Part shown: piece by piece, positions 42,310 to 51,042 of the stretch
Numbering within the stretch: the stretch's first letter is position 1
Layout of the letters: every line of letters begins with the position of its first letter
Assembly (NCBI RefSeq): GCF_036099295.1
Contig: NZ_CP107976.1
Span: forward strand, 1,364,001 to 1,428,000
Direction of reading: 5' to 3'
Origin: Streptomyces sp. NBC_00358
GTDB taxonomy: Bacteria; Actinomycetota; Actinomycetes; Streptomycetales; Streptomycetaceae
DNA length: 64,000 nt
Notes under the pieces: model-generated
Seen by the model: the letters and a program-made list of their open reading frames with translations, nothing else
The model's database searches: none
What the model was told of the DNA's origin: nothing
Position numbers and translations under genes: made by a program

Positions 42310-43734
42310 TCATGAGGGCAGCCGGAAATCGATGACGTGCAGCGCCGAGGGCGTGGTCCCACTGGACTTCTCCTGGTACATCACGGACAGCGTTCCGTCC
42401 TGCGGGACGCGTGTCTCGTCGATCACGACCTCGCCGAACGCGTTCAGGCCGCTGCCGTCGAACAGGAGCTTCCAGTCGGTGTGTCCGGAGGACTTCGAGG
42501 CACCGGCGATCCGCCCGAACGGCATGATCGCGTAGGCGTTGTCGTACCGGTCCAGGACCAGCCTGGTGCGCTGGCTGGAGTTCAGGGCGAGCGGGATCTC
42601 GGTCTTGGTCCAGCCGCCCGAGGAGTTCTTGCGCAGATGGAAGGCCCGGCCGTTGGCCGTGCGGTCCGTGACGTAGTTCGTGGTGCACTGGCCGAAGCGT
42701 CCGGGCACATAGCTGATGATCGCGTGCGGCAGACCGGCCGAGTCGGTGGCCTGGCTCTCCTGGTTCATCAGGGAGTGGTCGGGGTCGAGGGCGTCGACGA
42801 CGAGTCCGGCGTCGGTGACGGCGACGGTGCCGGAGGTCCCGGTGGTGCCGACGACGGTGCCGGCGTCGTTGCGCCAACTGCGGCCCCGGTCGGTGGAGTA
42901 GACGTAACCGGTGTCGTGGTTGGTGATCCCGCCGGCGTTGCACATCACGGCTGCGTTCTGCTCGCGCCAGGTGAAGAAGGAGTGCAGCCGGCCGTTCACG
43001 TCGTAGTCGATCCCGTGCAGATACATGTTGCGTGCCGTGCTCGACCCGTGCGCGCTGGTGTAGGTCCCCGTGGAGGCGGACCACTCGCCGAGCGCGGTCC
43101 AGGACGAACCGTCGTACTCGGCGAGGGCGTTGCGCCCGTTCCCGGAGACGCCGACCCGGTAGCTGAGCTGGAGGCCGCCGGACGGGGTCGCGACGAACTG
43201 CGGATAGGTGAACTGCGTGGTGAGCGCGAGGCCGTCCAGTGAGGTCTGGACGGCTCCGAGGACGGCGGAGGTCCAGGCCGTCGACGCGGCGTTGTCGAGC
43301 AGCCCGGCCACCGACTTGACGTAGAAGAAGCCGTCGCTGTGCGAGTCCATGTTCAGGTGCAGTCTGCCGTCGGTCCGGGAGACGCCCATGGAGATGACGT
43401 TGTGGGAGTCGTCGCTCTTGAGCTTGTGGCCCAGCGTGATCTTGGACCAGGTGGTGGCGCCGAGCGCGCGGCGGGCGACGACCGCGCTGCGGTCGGCGGT
43501 GTACCAGGCCGCGTACTGGTAGCCGTTGTAGGTCAGCAGGCCGTTCTTCTGGAACGAGTTGTTGTTGACCAGACCGTCATAGGAGACGAAGTAGACGGCC
43601 TGGGAGTCGAGCTGGGTGGTGCCCGACTGGGTGACGGAGGGGCCGGGAGCGGCCGCTCGCGCCGTCTGGGCGGTGAGGGCGGGGCCTGCCACGGCGCCCA
43701 GCAGGGCCGTCGTCAGTACGGTGCGTCGTCTCAT
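42310..43734 (-). CDS. Secreted BNR-4 repeat protein, candidate rhamnose-releasing polysaccharide lyase
   Basis: Encodes 474 residues from ATG 43734, behind GAGGAG. The N terminus is a signal peptide (MRRRTVLTTALLGAVAG, cleavage after TARA). The mature protein is a beta-propeller of the BNR-4 type: DGLVNNNSFQKNGLLTYNGY, SHNVISMGVSRTDGRLHLNMD, NMYLHGIDYDVNGRLHSFFT and STDRGRSWRNDAG. BNR-4 proteins include ulvan lyases and related enzymes acting on rhamnose-glucuronate linkages. Position next to rhamnose mutarotase, transporter and catabolic genes supports a role in releasing rhamnose outside the cell. The exact polymer is unknown, and a sialidase-like or non-catalytic role cannot be excluded. 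Confidence 0.72.
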   Translation of the reverse strand: MRRRTVLTTALLGAVAGPALTAQTARAAAPGPSVTQSGTTQLDSQAVYFVSYDGLVNNNSFQKNGLLTYNGYQYAAWYTADRSAVVARRALGATTWSKITLGHKLKSDDSHNVISMGVSRTDGRLHLNMDSHSDGFFYVKSVAGLLDNAASTAWTSAVLGAVQTSLDGLALTTQFTYPQFVATPSGGLQLSYRVGVSGNGRNALAEYDGSSWTALGEWSASTGTYTSAHGSSTARNMYLHGIDYDVNGRLHSFFTWREQNAAVMCNAGGITNHDTGYVYSTDRGRSWRNDAGTVVGTTGTSGTVAVTDAGLVVDALDPDHSLMNQESQATDSAGLPHAIISYVPGRFGQCTTNYVTDRTANGRAFHLRKNSSGGWTKTEIPLALNSSQRTRLVLDRYDNAYAIMPFGRIAGASKSSGHTDWKLLFDGSGLNAFGEVVIDETRVPQDGTLSVMYQEKSSGTTPSALHVIDFRLPS

Positions 43735-43779
43735 GTACGGGCTCCTCGATCGGACTGCGGACGGATGGTCGGGACGGGC

Positions 43780-43857
43780 TTGTTCGGGCCGGTTGTTCAA
43801 GGGGGTTGTCCGGGCCGACTGTTCAAGAGGGTTGTTCGAGCGGGATGTTGGACAGTC
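43780..43857. repeat. Three tandem 26-bp repeats upstream of the BNR-4 gene
   Basis: Units at 43780-43805, 43806-43831 and 43832-43857 follow TTGT(T/C)CGGGCCGG-TGTTCAAG-GGG, so the TTGTTC core recurs about every 13 bp. They lie between the rhamnose mutarotase stop and the BNR-4 start, where a local promoter or regulator site for the lyase could sit. Confidence 0.65.
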
Positions 43858-43862
43858 CGTGT

Positions 43863-44183
43863 TCAGGCGAGGTGGAACACCTCGGTGAGCGGTTTCATGG
43901 CCTCGTCGGGTCTGGCGCCGTCCAGTGAGGTGAAGAACGGCGCCATCTCCGTCTGCCAGCGGGCATTGACGTCGGTGGCTTCCATGGCGGCCCGCGCGGC
44001 CGCGAAGTCCTCGGTCTCCAGGTAGCCGACCAGCAGGCCGTCCTCGCGCAGGAACAGCGAGTAGTTGTGCCAGCCGGTGGCCGAGAGAGCGTCGAGCATC
44101 TCCGGCCACACGGCGGCGTGCCGCTCGCGGTACTCGTCGAGGCGGTCCGCACGGACCTTCAGCAGAAAGCACACACGTCGCAT
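43863..44183 (-). CDS. rhaM: L-rhamnose mutarotase
   Basis: Encodes 106 residues from ATG 44183, behind GGAGGG. The short alpha/beta barrel matches RhaM in length and motifs: RVCFLLKVRADRLDEYRERH (His), AVWPEMLDALSATGWHNYSLF and the conserved WQTEMAPFF. It interconverts alpha and beta anomers of L-rhamnose, speeding supply to the isomerase. It is the fifth gene in the transporter operon. Confidence 0.88.
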   Translation of the reverse strand: MRRVCFLLKVRADRLDEYRERHAAVWPEMLDALSATGWHNYSLFLREDGLLVGYLETEDFAAARAAMEATDVNARWQTEMAPFFTSLDGARPDEAMKPLTEVFHLA

Positions 44184-44280
44184 CAATGACCCTCCAGGGC
44201 CTGGGAGTCGGACCGGCGAGGCGGTCGGGACGTCGGATCGTGAAGACATCGGACCGCCGGGCCGTCGGACCGCCGGACCG

Positions 44281-45366
44281 TCAGAAGTTGAACTGGTCGA
44301 TGTTCTTGGCGTCGAAGACGGTCGGCTTGCCCAGGTTGATCACGCCGTCCTTGCCGATGGTGAAGGAGCCCATGTCGCCGGCCTTGAAGGTCTCGCCCTC
44401 CTTGCCGGTGATCTGTCCCGAGGACAGCGCCACGGCCGTACGGGCGGCCAGCTCGCCGAGCTTCGCCGGGTCCCACAGCTCGAAGCCCTCGACGGTGCCG
44501 TTCTTGACGTACTTGCGCATGTCGTTGGGGGTGCCGAGGCCGGTCAGCTTGACCTTGCCCTTGTACTTGGAACCGGACAGGTACTGCGCGGCCGCCTTGA
44601 TGCCGACGGTGGTCGGGGAGATGATCCCGGCGAGCTTCGGGTATTCCTGGAGCAGGCCCTGGGTCTGCTGGAAGGACTGCTGCGCCTCGTCGTTGCCGTA
44701 GGCGACCTTGACCAGCTTGACGTCCTTGTACTTGGGGTCCTTCAGCTCCTCCTTCATGAAGTCGATCCAGGTGTTCTGGTTGGTCGCGGTCTGCCCGGCG
44801 GACAGGATCGCGATCTGGCCCTTGTAGTTGATCTGCTTGGCGAGCAGCTGCACCTCGGTGCGGCCCAGGTCCTCGGCGCTGGCCTGCGAGACGAAGGCGT
44901 TGCGGCAGTCGGCCTTGGTGTCGGAGTCGTAGGTGACGACCTTGATCTTGTTCGTCATGGCCTGCTTGAGCGCGGTGCACAGGGCGCCCGGGTCCTGCGC
45001 GGAGACCGCCATCGCGTCGACCTGCTGCTGGGTGAGCGTGTTGACGTAACTCACCTGGCCGCTCGTGTCGGTGGCGCTGCTGGTGCCGACCTCCTTGTAC
45101 TTCGAGCCCAGTTCGGTCAGGGCCTTCTCGCCGCCCTTGTCGGAGGAGGTGAAGTAGGGGTTGTTGACCGCCTTGGGCAGGAAGCCGACGGTCAGCCCCT
45201 TCTTGGTGGCCGCGTTCGGGTCGGCCTTGGCGCCGGCGGCGGCGTTGGAGCCGCCGGAGTCCTTGACGTCGTTCTTGGTGGTGCCGCCGCAGGCGGTGAC
45301 GGCCAGGGCGAGGGAGGTGACGGCGGCGAGCGCCGCACAGGTACGGCGGATCGAAGACTTGCGCAT
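44281..45366 (-). CDS. rhaS: Rhamnose ABC transporter substrate-binding lipoprotein
   Basis: Encodes 361 residues from ATG 45366, behind AAGGAA. The signal peptide ends in the lipobox ALAVTAC (Cys near residue 26). The mature domain is a ribose-type periplasmic-binding fold: TVGFLPKAVNNPYFTSSDKGGEKA, TQQQVDAMAVSAQDPGAL, VVTYDSDTKADCRNAFVSQ. The sequence resembles RhaS-type rhamnose-binding proteins and the gene is surrounded by rhamnose genes. It captures rhamnose outside the membrane for the adjacent permeases. Confidence 0.85.
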   Translation of the reverse strand: MRKSSIRRTCAALAAVTSLALAVTACGGTTKNDVKDSGGSNAAAGAKADPNAATKKGLTVGFLPKAVNNPYFTSSDKGGEKALTELGSKYKEVGTSSATDTSGQVSYVNTLTQQQVDAMAVSAQDPGALCTALKQAMTNKIKVVTYDSDTKADCRNAFVSQASAEDLGRTEVQLLAKQINYKGQIAILSAGQTATNQNTWIDFMKEELKDPKYKDVKLVKVAYGNDEAQQSFQQTQGLLQEYPKLAGIISPTTVGIKAAAQYLSGSKYKGKVKLTGLGTPNDMRKYVKNGTVEGFELWDPAKLGELAARTAVALSSGQITGKEGETFKAGDMGSFTIGKDGVINLGKPTVFDAKNIDQFNF

Positions 45367-45403
45367 GGCAGACGGTTCCTTTACGAGGGTGAGCGGAACG
45401 GGG

Positions 45404-46396
45404 TTACGAGATCGGAGTCGAGGCGGCACGGCGGCCCGCCCTCGCTACGGAGATCTGGCGCCCGACCCGGGGGCCGAGCACGGAGACGACGAGCAGAACG
45501 CCGGTCACGACGATCTGCGACTGCGCGGAGACGTTGAGGAGGCTCATCACGTTCTGCAGGGCGCCGAGCAGGAAGACTCCCGCTATCGCGCCGCCGAGCG
45601 TGCCCTTGCCGCCGTCGAAGTCGATACCGCCGAGCAGGACCGCGGCCACGACGGAGAGTTCGAGCCCGGTGGCGTTGTCGTAGCGGGCACTGGCGTAGTG
45701 CAGGGCCCAGAACACGCCGGTCAGGGAGGCCATGAAGCCGGTCGCGACGAACAGGAGCAGCTTGTGCCGCTTGACCCTGACGCCGGCGAACCGCGCGGCT
45801 TCCTCGTTGGCGCCGATCGCGAACGCGGAGCGCCCGAAGGGGGTGGCGTGCAGCACGACCACGGCGACGGCGAGCAGCACCAGGAAGAGCGGCAGTGCCT
45901 GCGGGACGAAGGTGTCCCCGATCCGACCGGCCGCGAAGTCCTGGTACTGGGTGGGGAAGTCGGTGACCGCGTCGGAGCCGAGCACGATCTGCGCGATGCC
46001 CCGGTAGGCGGCGAGCGTGCCGATGGTGACGGCGAGGGACGGCAGTCCGAGCCGGGTCACCAGCAGGCCGTTGACGAGCCCGCACACCACACCGAGCACC
46101 AGGCACAGCGGGATGATCGTCTCGATCGCCATGCCCTGGTTCCACAGGGCACCCATCACCGAGCCGGAGAGCCCGGCCGTGGAGGCGACGGAGAGGTCGA
46201 TCTCGCCGGCCACCACGAGCAGCGTCATGGGCAGGGCGATCAGCGCGATCGGCAGGGTGTTGCCGATCAGGAACGACAGGTTGAGGGCGTTTCCGAAGCC
46301 GTCGACGAAGGAGAAGGAGAAGAGCAGCAGGACGATGAGCAGGGCGCCGACGACCGTGTCCCAGCGGACGGCGCGCGCGAGAGCGGAGTCAGCCAT
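45404..46396 (-). CDS. rhaQ: Rhamnose ABC transporter permease
   Basis: Encodes 330 residues and overlaps the neighbouring permease by 8 bp. There are eight to ten hydrophobic helices, with the CUT2 signatures VVAGEIDLSVASTAGLSGSV and GGIDFDGGKGTLGGAIAG. It pairs with the next permease as the membrane part of a ribose/rhamnose-type importer. Which is RhaP and which RhaQ is assigned by position only. Confidence 0.84.
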   Translation of the reverse strand: MADSALARAVRWDTVVGALLIVLLLFSFSFVDGFGNALNLSFLIGNTLPIALIALPMTLLVVAGEIDLSVASTAGLSGSVMGALWNQGMAIETIIPLCLVLGVVCGLVNGLLVTRLGLPSLAVTIGTLAAYRGIAQIVLGSDAVTDFPTQYQDFAAGRIGDTFVPQALPLFLVLLAVAVVVLHATPFGRSAFAIGANEEAARFAGVRVKRHKLLLFVATGFMASLTGVFWALHYASARYDNATGLELSVVAAVLLGGIDFDGGKGTLGGAIAGVFLLGALQNVMSLLNVSAQSQIVVTGVLLVVSVLGPRVGRQISVARAGRRAASTPIS

Positions 46397-47429
46397 GGCG
46401 GGCGTTCCTCTTCTTCAGGGCGGCGGCCACGCGCAGGGCGACGATCCGGTCGACCGCGATGGCGAGGATGAGCAGGACGCCGTTGATGGCGAGCACCCAG
46501 ACGGAGCTGACGCCGAGGGCGGGCAGGACGCTGTTGATGGAGGTGAGCAGCAGGGCGCCGAGCGCGGCTCCGTAGACGCTGCCGGAGCCGCCGGTGAACA
46601 CGACGCCGCCGACCACGACCGCGCTGACGACGGTGAGTTCGTAACCGGTGCCGGTGCCGGAGTCGACGTTGCCGAACCGGGCGAGGTAGAGGGCTCCGGC
46701 GAGACCGGCGAGACCGCCGCAGACGACGTAGGCGGTCAGGATGCGGTTGCGGACCGGGATGCCGGCCAGCCGCGCTGCCTCCGGGTTGGAGCCGAGCGCG
46801 TACAGCTCGCGGCCGCTGCCGAAGTGCTTGAGGTAGTACGCGGCGACCACCAGGACGGCCAGGGCGATCAGCGCGAGATACGGGACCGCCGAGATGCCGC
46901 CGGAGCCGAAGTCGACGAATCCGCCGGGGAGATCGGCCGCCGTGATCTGACGGGAGCCGACCCAGATGGAGTCGATGCCGCGGATGATGTAGAGGGTGCC
47001 CAGGGTGACGACGAGCGCGGGTACCTGGCCGAGGCTGACGAGCGTGCCGTTGACCAGTCCGCAGCCGATGCCGAGCAGCACCGCGAGGACGACCGCGACG
47101 ACGGGATTGCCGCCGCCCTGCAGATAGGTGCCCGCCGCGAAGGCGCTGACGCCGAGCGTCGAGCCGACCGACAGGTCGACGTTGCGGGTGATGACGACGA
47201 GGGACTGGCCGGTGGCGACCAGCACGAGGATGGTCGCGTTCAGCAGCAGGTCCTTGATGCCCTGCTCGGACAGGAACTCGCTGTTGCCCATCTGGGTGAT
47301 GGCGATCATCACCAGGAAGACCGCCAGGATGGCGAGTTCGCGCATCTTGAAGACACGGTCCACCAGCCGGGTGCCGCTCGACCTGGGCACCTCGGTGGCG
47401 GGGGCGGGGGTGGGCGCGGTCACCGTCAT
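46389..47429 (-). CDS. rhaP: Rhamnose ABC transporter permease
   Basis: Encodes 346 residues from ATG 47429. It is a CUT2 permease with [20 protein letters not shown] and [20 protein letters not shown], preceded by a Pro/Thr-rich cytoplasmic N terminus. It is translationally coupled to the other permease. The 55-bp gap to the ATPase gene contains a short imperfect direct repeat (TGCGGCGGCCCTCC and TACGGCGGCCCTCC). Confidence 0.84.
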   Translation of the reverse strand: MTVTAPTPAPATEVPRSSGTRLVDRVFKMRELAILAVFLVMIAITQMGNSEFLSEQGIKDLLLNATILVLVATGQSLVVITRNVDLSVGSTLGVSAFAAGTYLQGGGNPVVAVVLAVLLGIGCGLVNGTLVSLGQVPALVVTLGTLYIIRGIDSIWVGSRQITAADLPGGFVDFGSGGISAVPYLALIALAVLVVAAYYLKHFGSGRELYALGSNPEAARLAGIPVRNRILTAYVVCGGLAGLAGALYLARFGNVDSGTGTGYELTVVSAVVVGGVVFTGGSGSVYGAALGALLLTSINSVLPALGVSSVWVLAINGVLLILAIAVDRIVALRVAAALKKRNARHG

Positions 47430-47484
47430 ACGGCGGCCCTCCGGGGGATGGTCGGGGTCATTCGGGCAGCCCTCTCGATGGCTG

Positions 47485-49002
47485 TCATGCGGCGGCCCTC
47501 CCGGTGGCGGCGGCCATCACGGATTCCTCGGTGGCTTCGGAACGTGGGATCTCGGCGGTGAGCCGGCCCTCGTGCATCACGAGCACGCGGTCGGCCATGC
47601 CGAGGATCTCGGGCAGATCGGAGGAGATCATCAGGACGGCGACCCCGTCGGCGGCCAACTCGCTGAGCAGCCGGTGCACTTCGGCCTTGGTGCCGACGTC
47701 GATGCCGCGGGTGGGCTCGTCGACGATCAGCACCTTGGGGCCGGTGGCGAGCCATTTGGCGAGGACGACCTTCTGCTGGTTGCCGCCGGAGAGCGTGGAG
47801 ACGGTGTCGGCGATCCGGGCGTACTTCACCTGGAGCTTGACCGCCCAGTCGAGGGAGCGGCTGCGCTCGGCCCCGCGGTCCATCAGACCCGCCCTGACCG
47901 TCGTACGCAGCCCGGTCAGGCCGATGTTGCGCTCGATGGACATGTCCATCACCAGGCCCTGGGCGCGGCGGTCCTCGGGGACGAGGGCCAGCCCGGCGGC
48001 CATGGCGGCGGAGGGTGCGCCGTTCGTCAGCGCGTGGCCGTCGACCTCCACCTCTCCGGCGTCCCAGCGGTCCACGCCGAACACCGATCGGGCGACCTCC
48101 GTGCGCCCGGCGCCGACGAGCCCGGCGAGTCCGACGATCTCGCCGCGCCGGACGTCGAAGGAGACATCGGTGAAGACGCCCTCGCGGGTCAAGCGGCGCA
48201 CGCTCAGGGCGACTTCGCCCGCCTCGACGTCCTGCTTGGGGTAGAGCTCGTCCAGGTCGCGGCCGACCATCCGGCGTACCAGGTCGTCCTCGGTCATACC
48301 CTCAAGCGGCTCACTGGATATCAGGGCGCCGTCGCGCAGGGTCGTGACGCTCCCGCAGATCTGGAAGATCTCCTCCAGCCGGTGCGAGATGAACAGCACC
48401 GCCGAGCCCTGCTCGCGCAGGGTGCGGACCACACCGAACAGGCGGGCCACCTCGCTGCCGGTGAGGGCCGCGGTCGGCTCGTCCATGATCAGGACACGGG
48501 CGTCGAAGGAGAGCGCCTTGGCGATCTCGACGATCTGCTGGTCGGCGATGGACAGACCGCGCGCCGGGCGTTCGGGGTCGAGTTCGACGCCGAGGCGCTT
48601 CATCAGGGCGGCGGTCGCCGCGTGGGTCGCCTTGTGGTCGATGCGGCCGAGCGCCCGCCGGGGCTGGCGGCCCATGAAGATGTTCTCGGCGATCGAGAGG
48701 TCGGGGAAGAGCGTGGGTTCCTGGTAGATCACCGCGATGCCCGCGTCCCGGGCGTCGGCGGGGCCGTGGAAGACGGTGGGTTCGCCGTCCAGCAGCACCT
48801 GGCCGGCGTCCGGTCGGTGCACGCCGGCGAGCGTCTTGATGAGGGTCGACTTGCCCGCGCCGTTCTCTCCGGCGAGCGCGTGCACCTCGCCGGGGAACAG
48901 TTCCAGGGACACGTCCCGCAGGGCGCGTACGGCACCGAAGGACTTCGAAAGGTCCTTGAGCGCCAGCACCGGGGTCGGTCCCGTGTCGGACGGGTGGGTC
49001 AT
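47485..49002 (-). CDS. rhaT: Rhamnose ABC transporter ATP-binding protein (double ABC)
   Basis: Encodes 505 residues and is the first gene of its operon. It has two ABC cassettes. The first has Walker [10 protein letters not shown] near residue 45, signature [15 protein letters not shown] and Walker [11 protein letters not shown]. The second has [18 protein letters not shown] as a degenerate Walker A, signature [15 protein letters not shown] and Walker [13 protein letters not shown]. This tandem form is usual for CUT2 importers. The name follows the rhizobial rhaSTPQ system. Confidence 0.87.
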   Translation of the reverse strand: MTHPSDTGPTPVLALKDLSKSFGAVRALRDVSLELFPGEVHALAGENGAGKSTLIKTLAGVHRPDAGQVLLDGEPTVFHGPADARDAGIAVIYQEPTLFPDLSIAENIFMGRQPRRALGRIDHKATHAATAALMKRLGVELDPERPARGLSIADQQIVEIAKALSFDARVLIMDEPTAALTGSEVARLFGVVRTLREQGSAVLFISHRLEEIFQICGSVTTLRDGALISSEPLEGMTEDDLVRRMVGRDLDELYPKQDVEAGEVALSVRRLTREGVFTDVSFDVRRGEIVGLAGLVGAGRTEVARSVFGVDRWDAGEVEVDGHALTNGAPSAAMAAGLALVPEDRRAQGLVMDMSIERNIGLTGLRTTVRAGLMDRGAERSRSLDWAVKLQVKYARIADTVSTLSGGNQQKVVLAKWLATGPKVLIVDEPTRGIDVGTKAEVHRLLSELAADGVAVLMISSDLPEILGMADRVLVMHEGRLTAEIPRSEATEESVMAAATGRAAA

Positions 49003-49047
49003 GAGGGGCTCCCTGACGACGCCGGCGGGACGGCCCCCACGGCGTCG

Positions 49048-49059
49048 TGAAAGGTTTCA
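49048..49059. promoter_or_regulatory. LacI-type operator 1 (transporter side)
   Basis: TGAAAGGTTTCA is a 12-bp palindrome (TGAAA-GG-TTTCA). It lies just downstream of the predicted +1 of the minus-strand promoter, so a bound LacI repressor would block transcription of the transporter operon. Confidence 0.65.
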
Positions 49060-49073
49060 ATTGGGTTGCCGGG

Positions 49074-49103
49074 ACGTTAGGCATGTCACCCAGGTCACGT
49101 CAA
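49074..49103 (-). promoter_or_regulatory. Promoter of the rhamnose transporter operon
   Basis: On the minus strand TTGACG (49103-49098) and TAACGT (49079-49074) are separated by 18 bp. Transcription would start near 49067, about 65 bp upstream of the ATPase start codon. Confidence 0.6.
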
Positions 49104-49176
49104 TGGGTTCGCGTCGAAATTCTCAGACAGCCGTGTGTCACAACAGGGTCACGGCGAACGGTCACCGCCGAAGGGG

Positions 49177-49205
49177 TTGACAGCCCCCCGAGGGGCTCAT
49201 AGCTT
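49177..49205 (+). promoter_or_regulatory. Promoter of the rhaI operon
   Basis: A perfect TTGACA at 49177-49182 and TAGCTT at 49200-49205 are 17 bp apart. The spacer itself contains an inverted repeat, AGCCCC-CCGA-GGGGCT (49182-49197). The predicted start near 49212 leaves a leader of about 205 nt before the rhaI start codon. Confidence 0.7.
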
Positions 49206-49211
49206 CACCTT

Positions 49212-49225
49212 CTGAATCGTTTCAG
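49212..49225. promoter_or_regulatory. LacI-type operator 2 (rhaI side)
   Basis: CTGAATCGTTTCAG is a 14-bp palindrome with the central CG typical of LacI-family operators. It coincides with the predicted +1 of the rhaI promoter, so repressor binding would block initiation. Confidence 0.7.
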
Positions 49226-49416
49226 ACGTTGCGTTCAGGAAGCCGTGCGAGCAGGACGCCGGGAAGCCCTTCGGGGACCACTCCGAAAGGCCCCGCGAGG
49301 AGCCTTCCGGGAAACCCGCCGGCGCTTCCACCGGGCCCGCCCCGCACGACCGTCGCCGAGCGGTTCACGAAGCAGTCGAACAAGCCGTTGCCATTCGAAG
49401 TCGTAGGAGTCCCGAA

Positions 49417-50577
49417 GTGACCGAGTTCGCCGCGGTGAAGGCCGCGCTCAAGACCCAGGCCGTCGAGACGCCGTCGTGGGCGTACGGGAACTCGGGAACG
49501 CGTTTCAAGGTGTTCGCGCAACCGGGCGTGCCCCGGACCCCGCAGGAGAAGCTCGACGACGCGGCCAAGGTGCACGAGTTCACCGGCGCGGCCCCGACCG
49601 TCGCGCTGCACATCCCCTGGGACAAGGTCGACGACTACGCGGCGCTGGCGAAGCACGCCGAGGAGCGCGGCCTGAAGCTGGGCGCGATCAACTCCAACAC
49701 CTTCCAGGACGACGACTACCGGCTGGGCTCCGTCTGCCACCCGGACGCGGCGGTGCGCCGCAAGGCCGTCGGCCACCTGCTCGAATGCGTCGACATCATG
49801 GACGCGACGGGTTCGAAGGACCTGAAGCTGTGGTTCGCCGACGGGACGAACTATCCCGGCCAGGACGACCTGCGCGACCGCCAGGACCGGCTGGCCGAGG
49901 CGCTGGCCCAGGTGTACGCGCGGCTCGGCGACGACCAGCGGATGCTGCTGGAGTACAAGTTCTTCGAGCCCGCCTTCTACGCGACGGACGTCCCCGACTG
50001 GGGCACGGCCTACGCGCACTGCCTCAAGCTCGGCCCCAAGGCGCAGGTCGTGGTCGACACCGGCCACCACGCCCCCGGCACCAACATCGAGTTCATCGTC
50101 GCCACGCTGCTGCGCGAGAACAAGCTCGGCGCCTTCGACTTCAACTCCCGCTTCTACGCCGACGACGACCTGATGGTGGGCGCGGCCGACCCCTTCCAGC
50201 TCTTCCGGATCATGTACGAGGTGATCCGCGGCGGCGGCTTCACCCCGGACGTCGCCTTCATGCTGGACCAGTGCCACAACATCGAGGCGAAGATCCCCGC
50301 GATCATCCGCTCGGTGATGAACGTGCAGGAGGCCACGGCCAAGGCTCTCCTCGTCGACGGCGCCGCTCTGGCCGAGGCACAGCGGAGCGGGGACGTCCTC
50401 GCCGCCAACGCGGTGGTCATGGACGCGTACAACACGGACGTACGGCCGCTGCTCGCCGAGGTCCGTGCGGAGCTGGGGCTCGACCCCGATCCGGTGGCCG
50501 CGTACCGCCGGTCCGGATGGGCGGAGCGGATCGCCGCGGAGCGGGTCGGGGGCACCCAGGCGGGCTGGGGGGCCTAG
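49417..50577 (+). CDS. rhaI: L-rhamnose isomerase
   Basis: Encodes 386 residues from GTG 49417, behind GGAGTCCCGAA. The TIM-barrel family is recognised from WGYGNSGTR-like WAYGNSGTRFKVF, HIPWDKVDDY, LKLWFADGTNYPGQDDLRDR, LEYKFFEPAFY (metal Glu), DTGHHAPGTNIEF (metal His) and FDFNSRFYADDD (metal Asp). It is of the Pseudomonas stutzeri RhaI type rather than E. coli RhaA. It converts L-rhamnose to L-rhamnulose. Its TAG stop lies inside the CTAG that borders a MITE-like palindrome. Confidence 0.9.
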   Translation: MTEFAAVKAALKTQAVETPSWAYGNSGTRFKVFAQPGVPRTPQEKLDDAAKVHEFTGAAPTVALHIPWDKVDDYAALAKHAEERGLKLGAINSNTFQDDDYRLGSVCHPDAAVRRKAVGHLLECVDIMDATGSKDLKLWFADGTNYPGQDDLRDRQDRLAEALAQVYARLGDDQRMLLEYKFFEPAFYATDVPDWGTAYAHCLKLGPKAQVVVDTGHHAPGTNIEFIVATLLRENKLGAFDFNSRFYADDDLMVGAADPFQLFRIMYEVIRGGGFTPDVAFMLDQCHNIEAKIPAIIRSVMNVQEATAKALLVDGAALAEAQRSGDVLAANAVVMDAYNTDVRPLLAEVRAELGLDPDPVAAYRRSGWAERIAAERVGGTQAGWGA

Positions 50578-50755
50578 GGCGTGTTTCGAAAGTCCCGTCT
50601 GGCTCGCGACGCCTGGCACGGCCCCTCGCCGCGTTGTCGGGATCGCCCGAGTACGCCCAGTACGCGGACGACCCTCCGCCTTGCGATGCACCGCACCAGA
50701 CGCCGCGAGCCCCGCCCTCCGGGCGGACGACGCTACTTTCGAAACACGCCCTAGG
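50573..50755. mobile_element. 183-bp MITE-like palindromic element
   Basis: The ends are perfect 21-bp inverted repeats: CCTAGGGCGTGTTTCGAAAG plus T at the left, and its exact complement at 50735-50755. Internal stretches (GTCTGGCTCGCG and its near-complement before GAGCCCCGCC) also pair, so the whole element can fold on itself. CTAG at both borders could be a palindromic target duplication of an IS5-type insertion. It has no coding capacity. It overlaps the rhaI stop codon and separates rhaI from the aldolase gene. Confidence 0.7.
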
Positions 50756-50951
50756 GCCTGTCCGGCCCCGGCCTCTCACCGGCGCCCGCTCTCTCCCCAG
50801 GGGCCGGGGCGCCGACTCCAGCGCCGCCCACCGGCCCACGGGCGCGGGACCTGAAGGTCGACGCCCCGCCCTGTCCGTCACGCGGGCCGGGGTCCAGCCC
50901 CGTACCGCGTCTGCCCCGCGAGGCCCGTCGCGGGCCGCGGGTCGTCCTGGG

Positions 50952-50985
50952 CTGATCGCGCAGTTCCCCGCGCCCCTGAAGGGCG
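50952..50985. repeat. Short dispersed-type repeat in the rhaI-aldolase spacer
   Basis: The sequence around GCGCAGTTCCCCGCGCCCCT resembles a short motif I recall as recurring in many Streptomyces intergenic regions. The remainder of 50756-51042 shows no gene. A genome search is needed to confirm the repeat. Confidence 0.35.
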
Positions 50986-51042
50986 CTCCTCCTCGGGTTC
51001 GTCCGCAGTGCACCCACTCACTCTCCCTAAGGACCTGGAAAC

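Noticed and set aside
47128..49050. Long plus-strand open frame (640 codons) over the transporter ATPase
   Set aside because: Antisense to a double ABC ATPase with full Walker and signature motifs; composition is that of a shadow frame.
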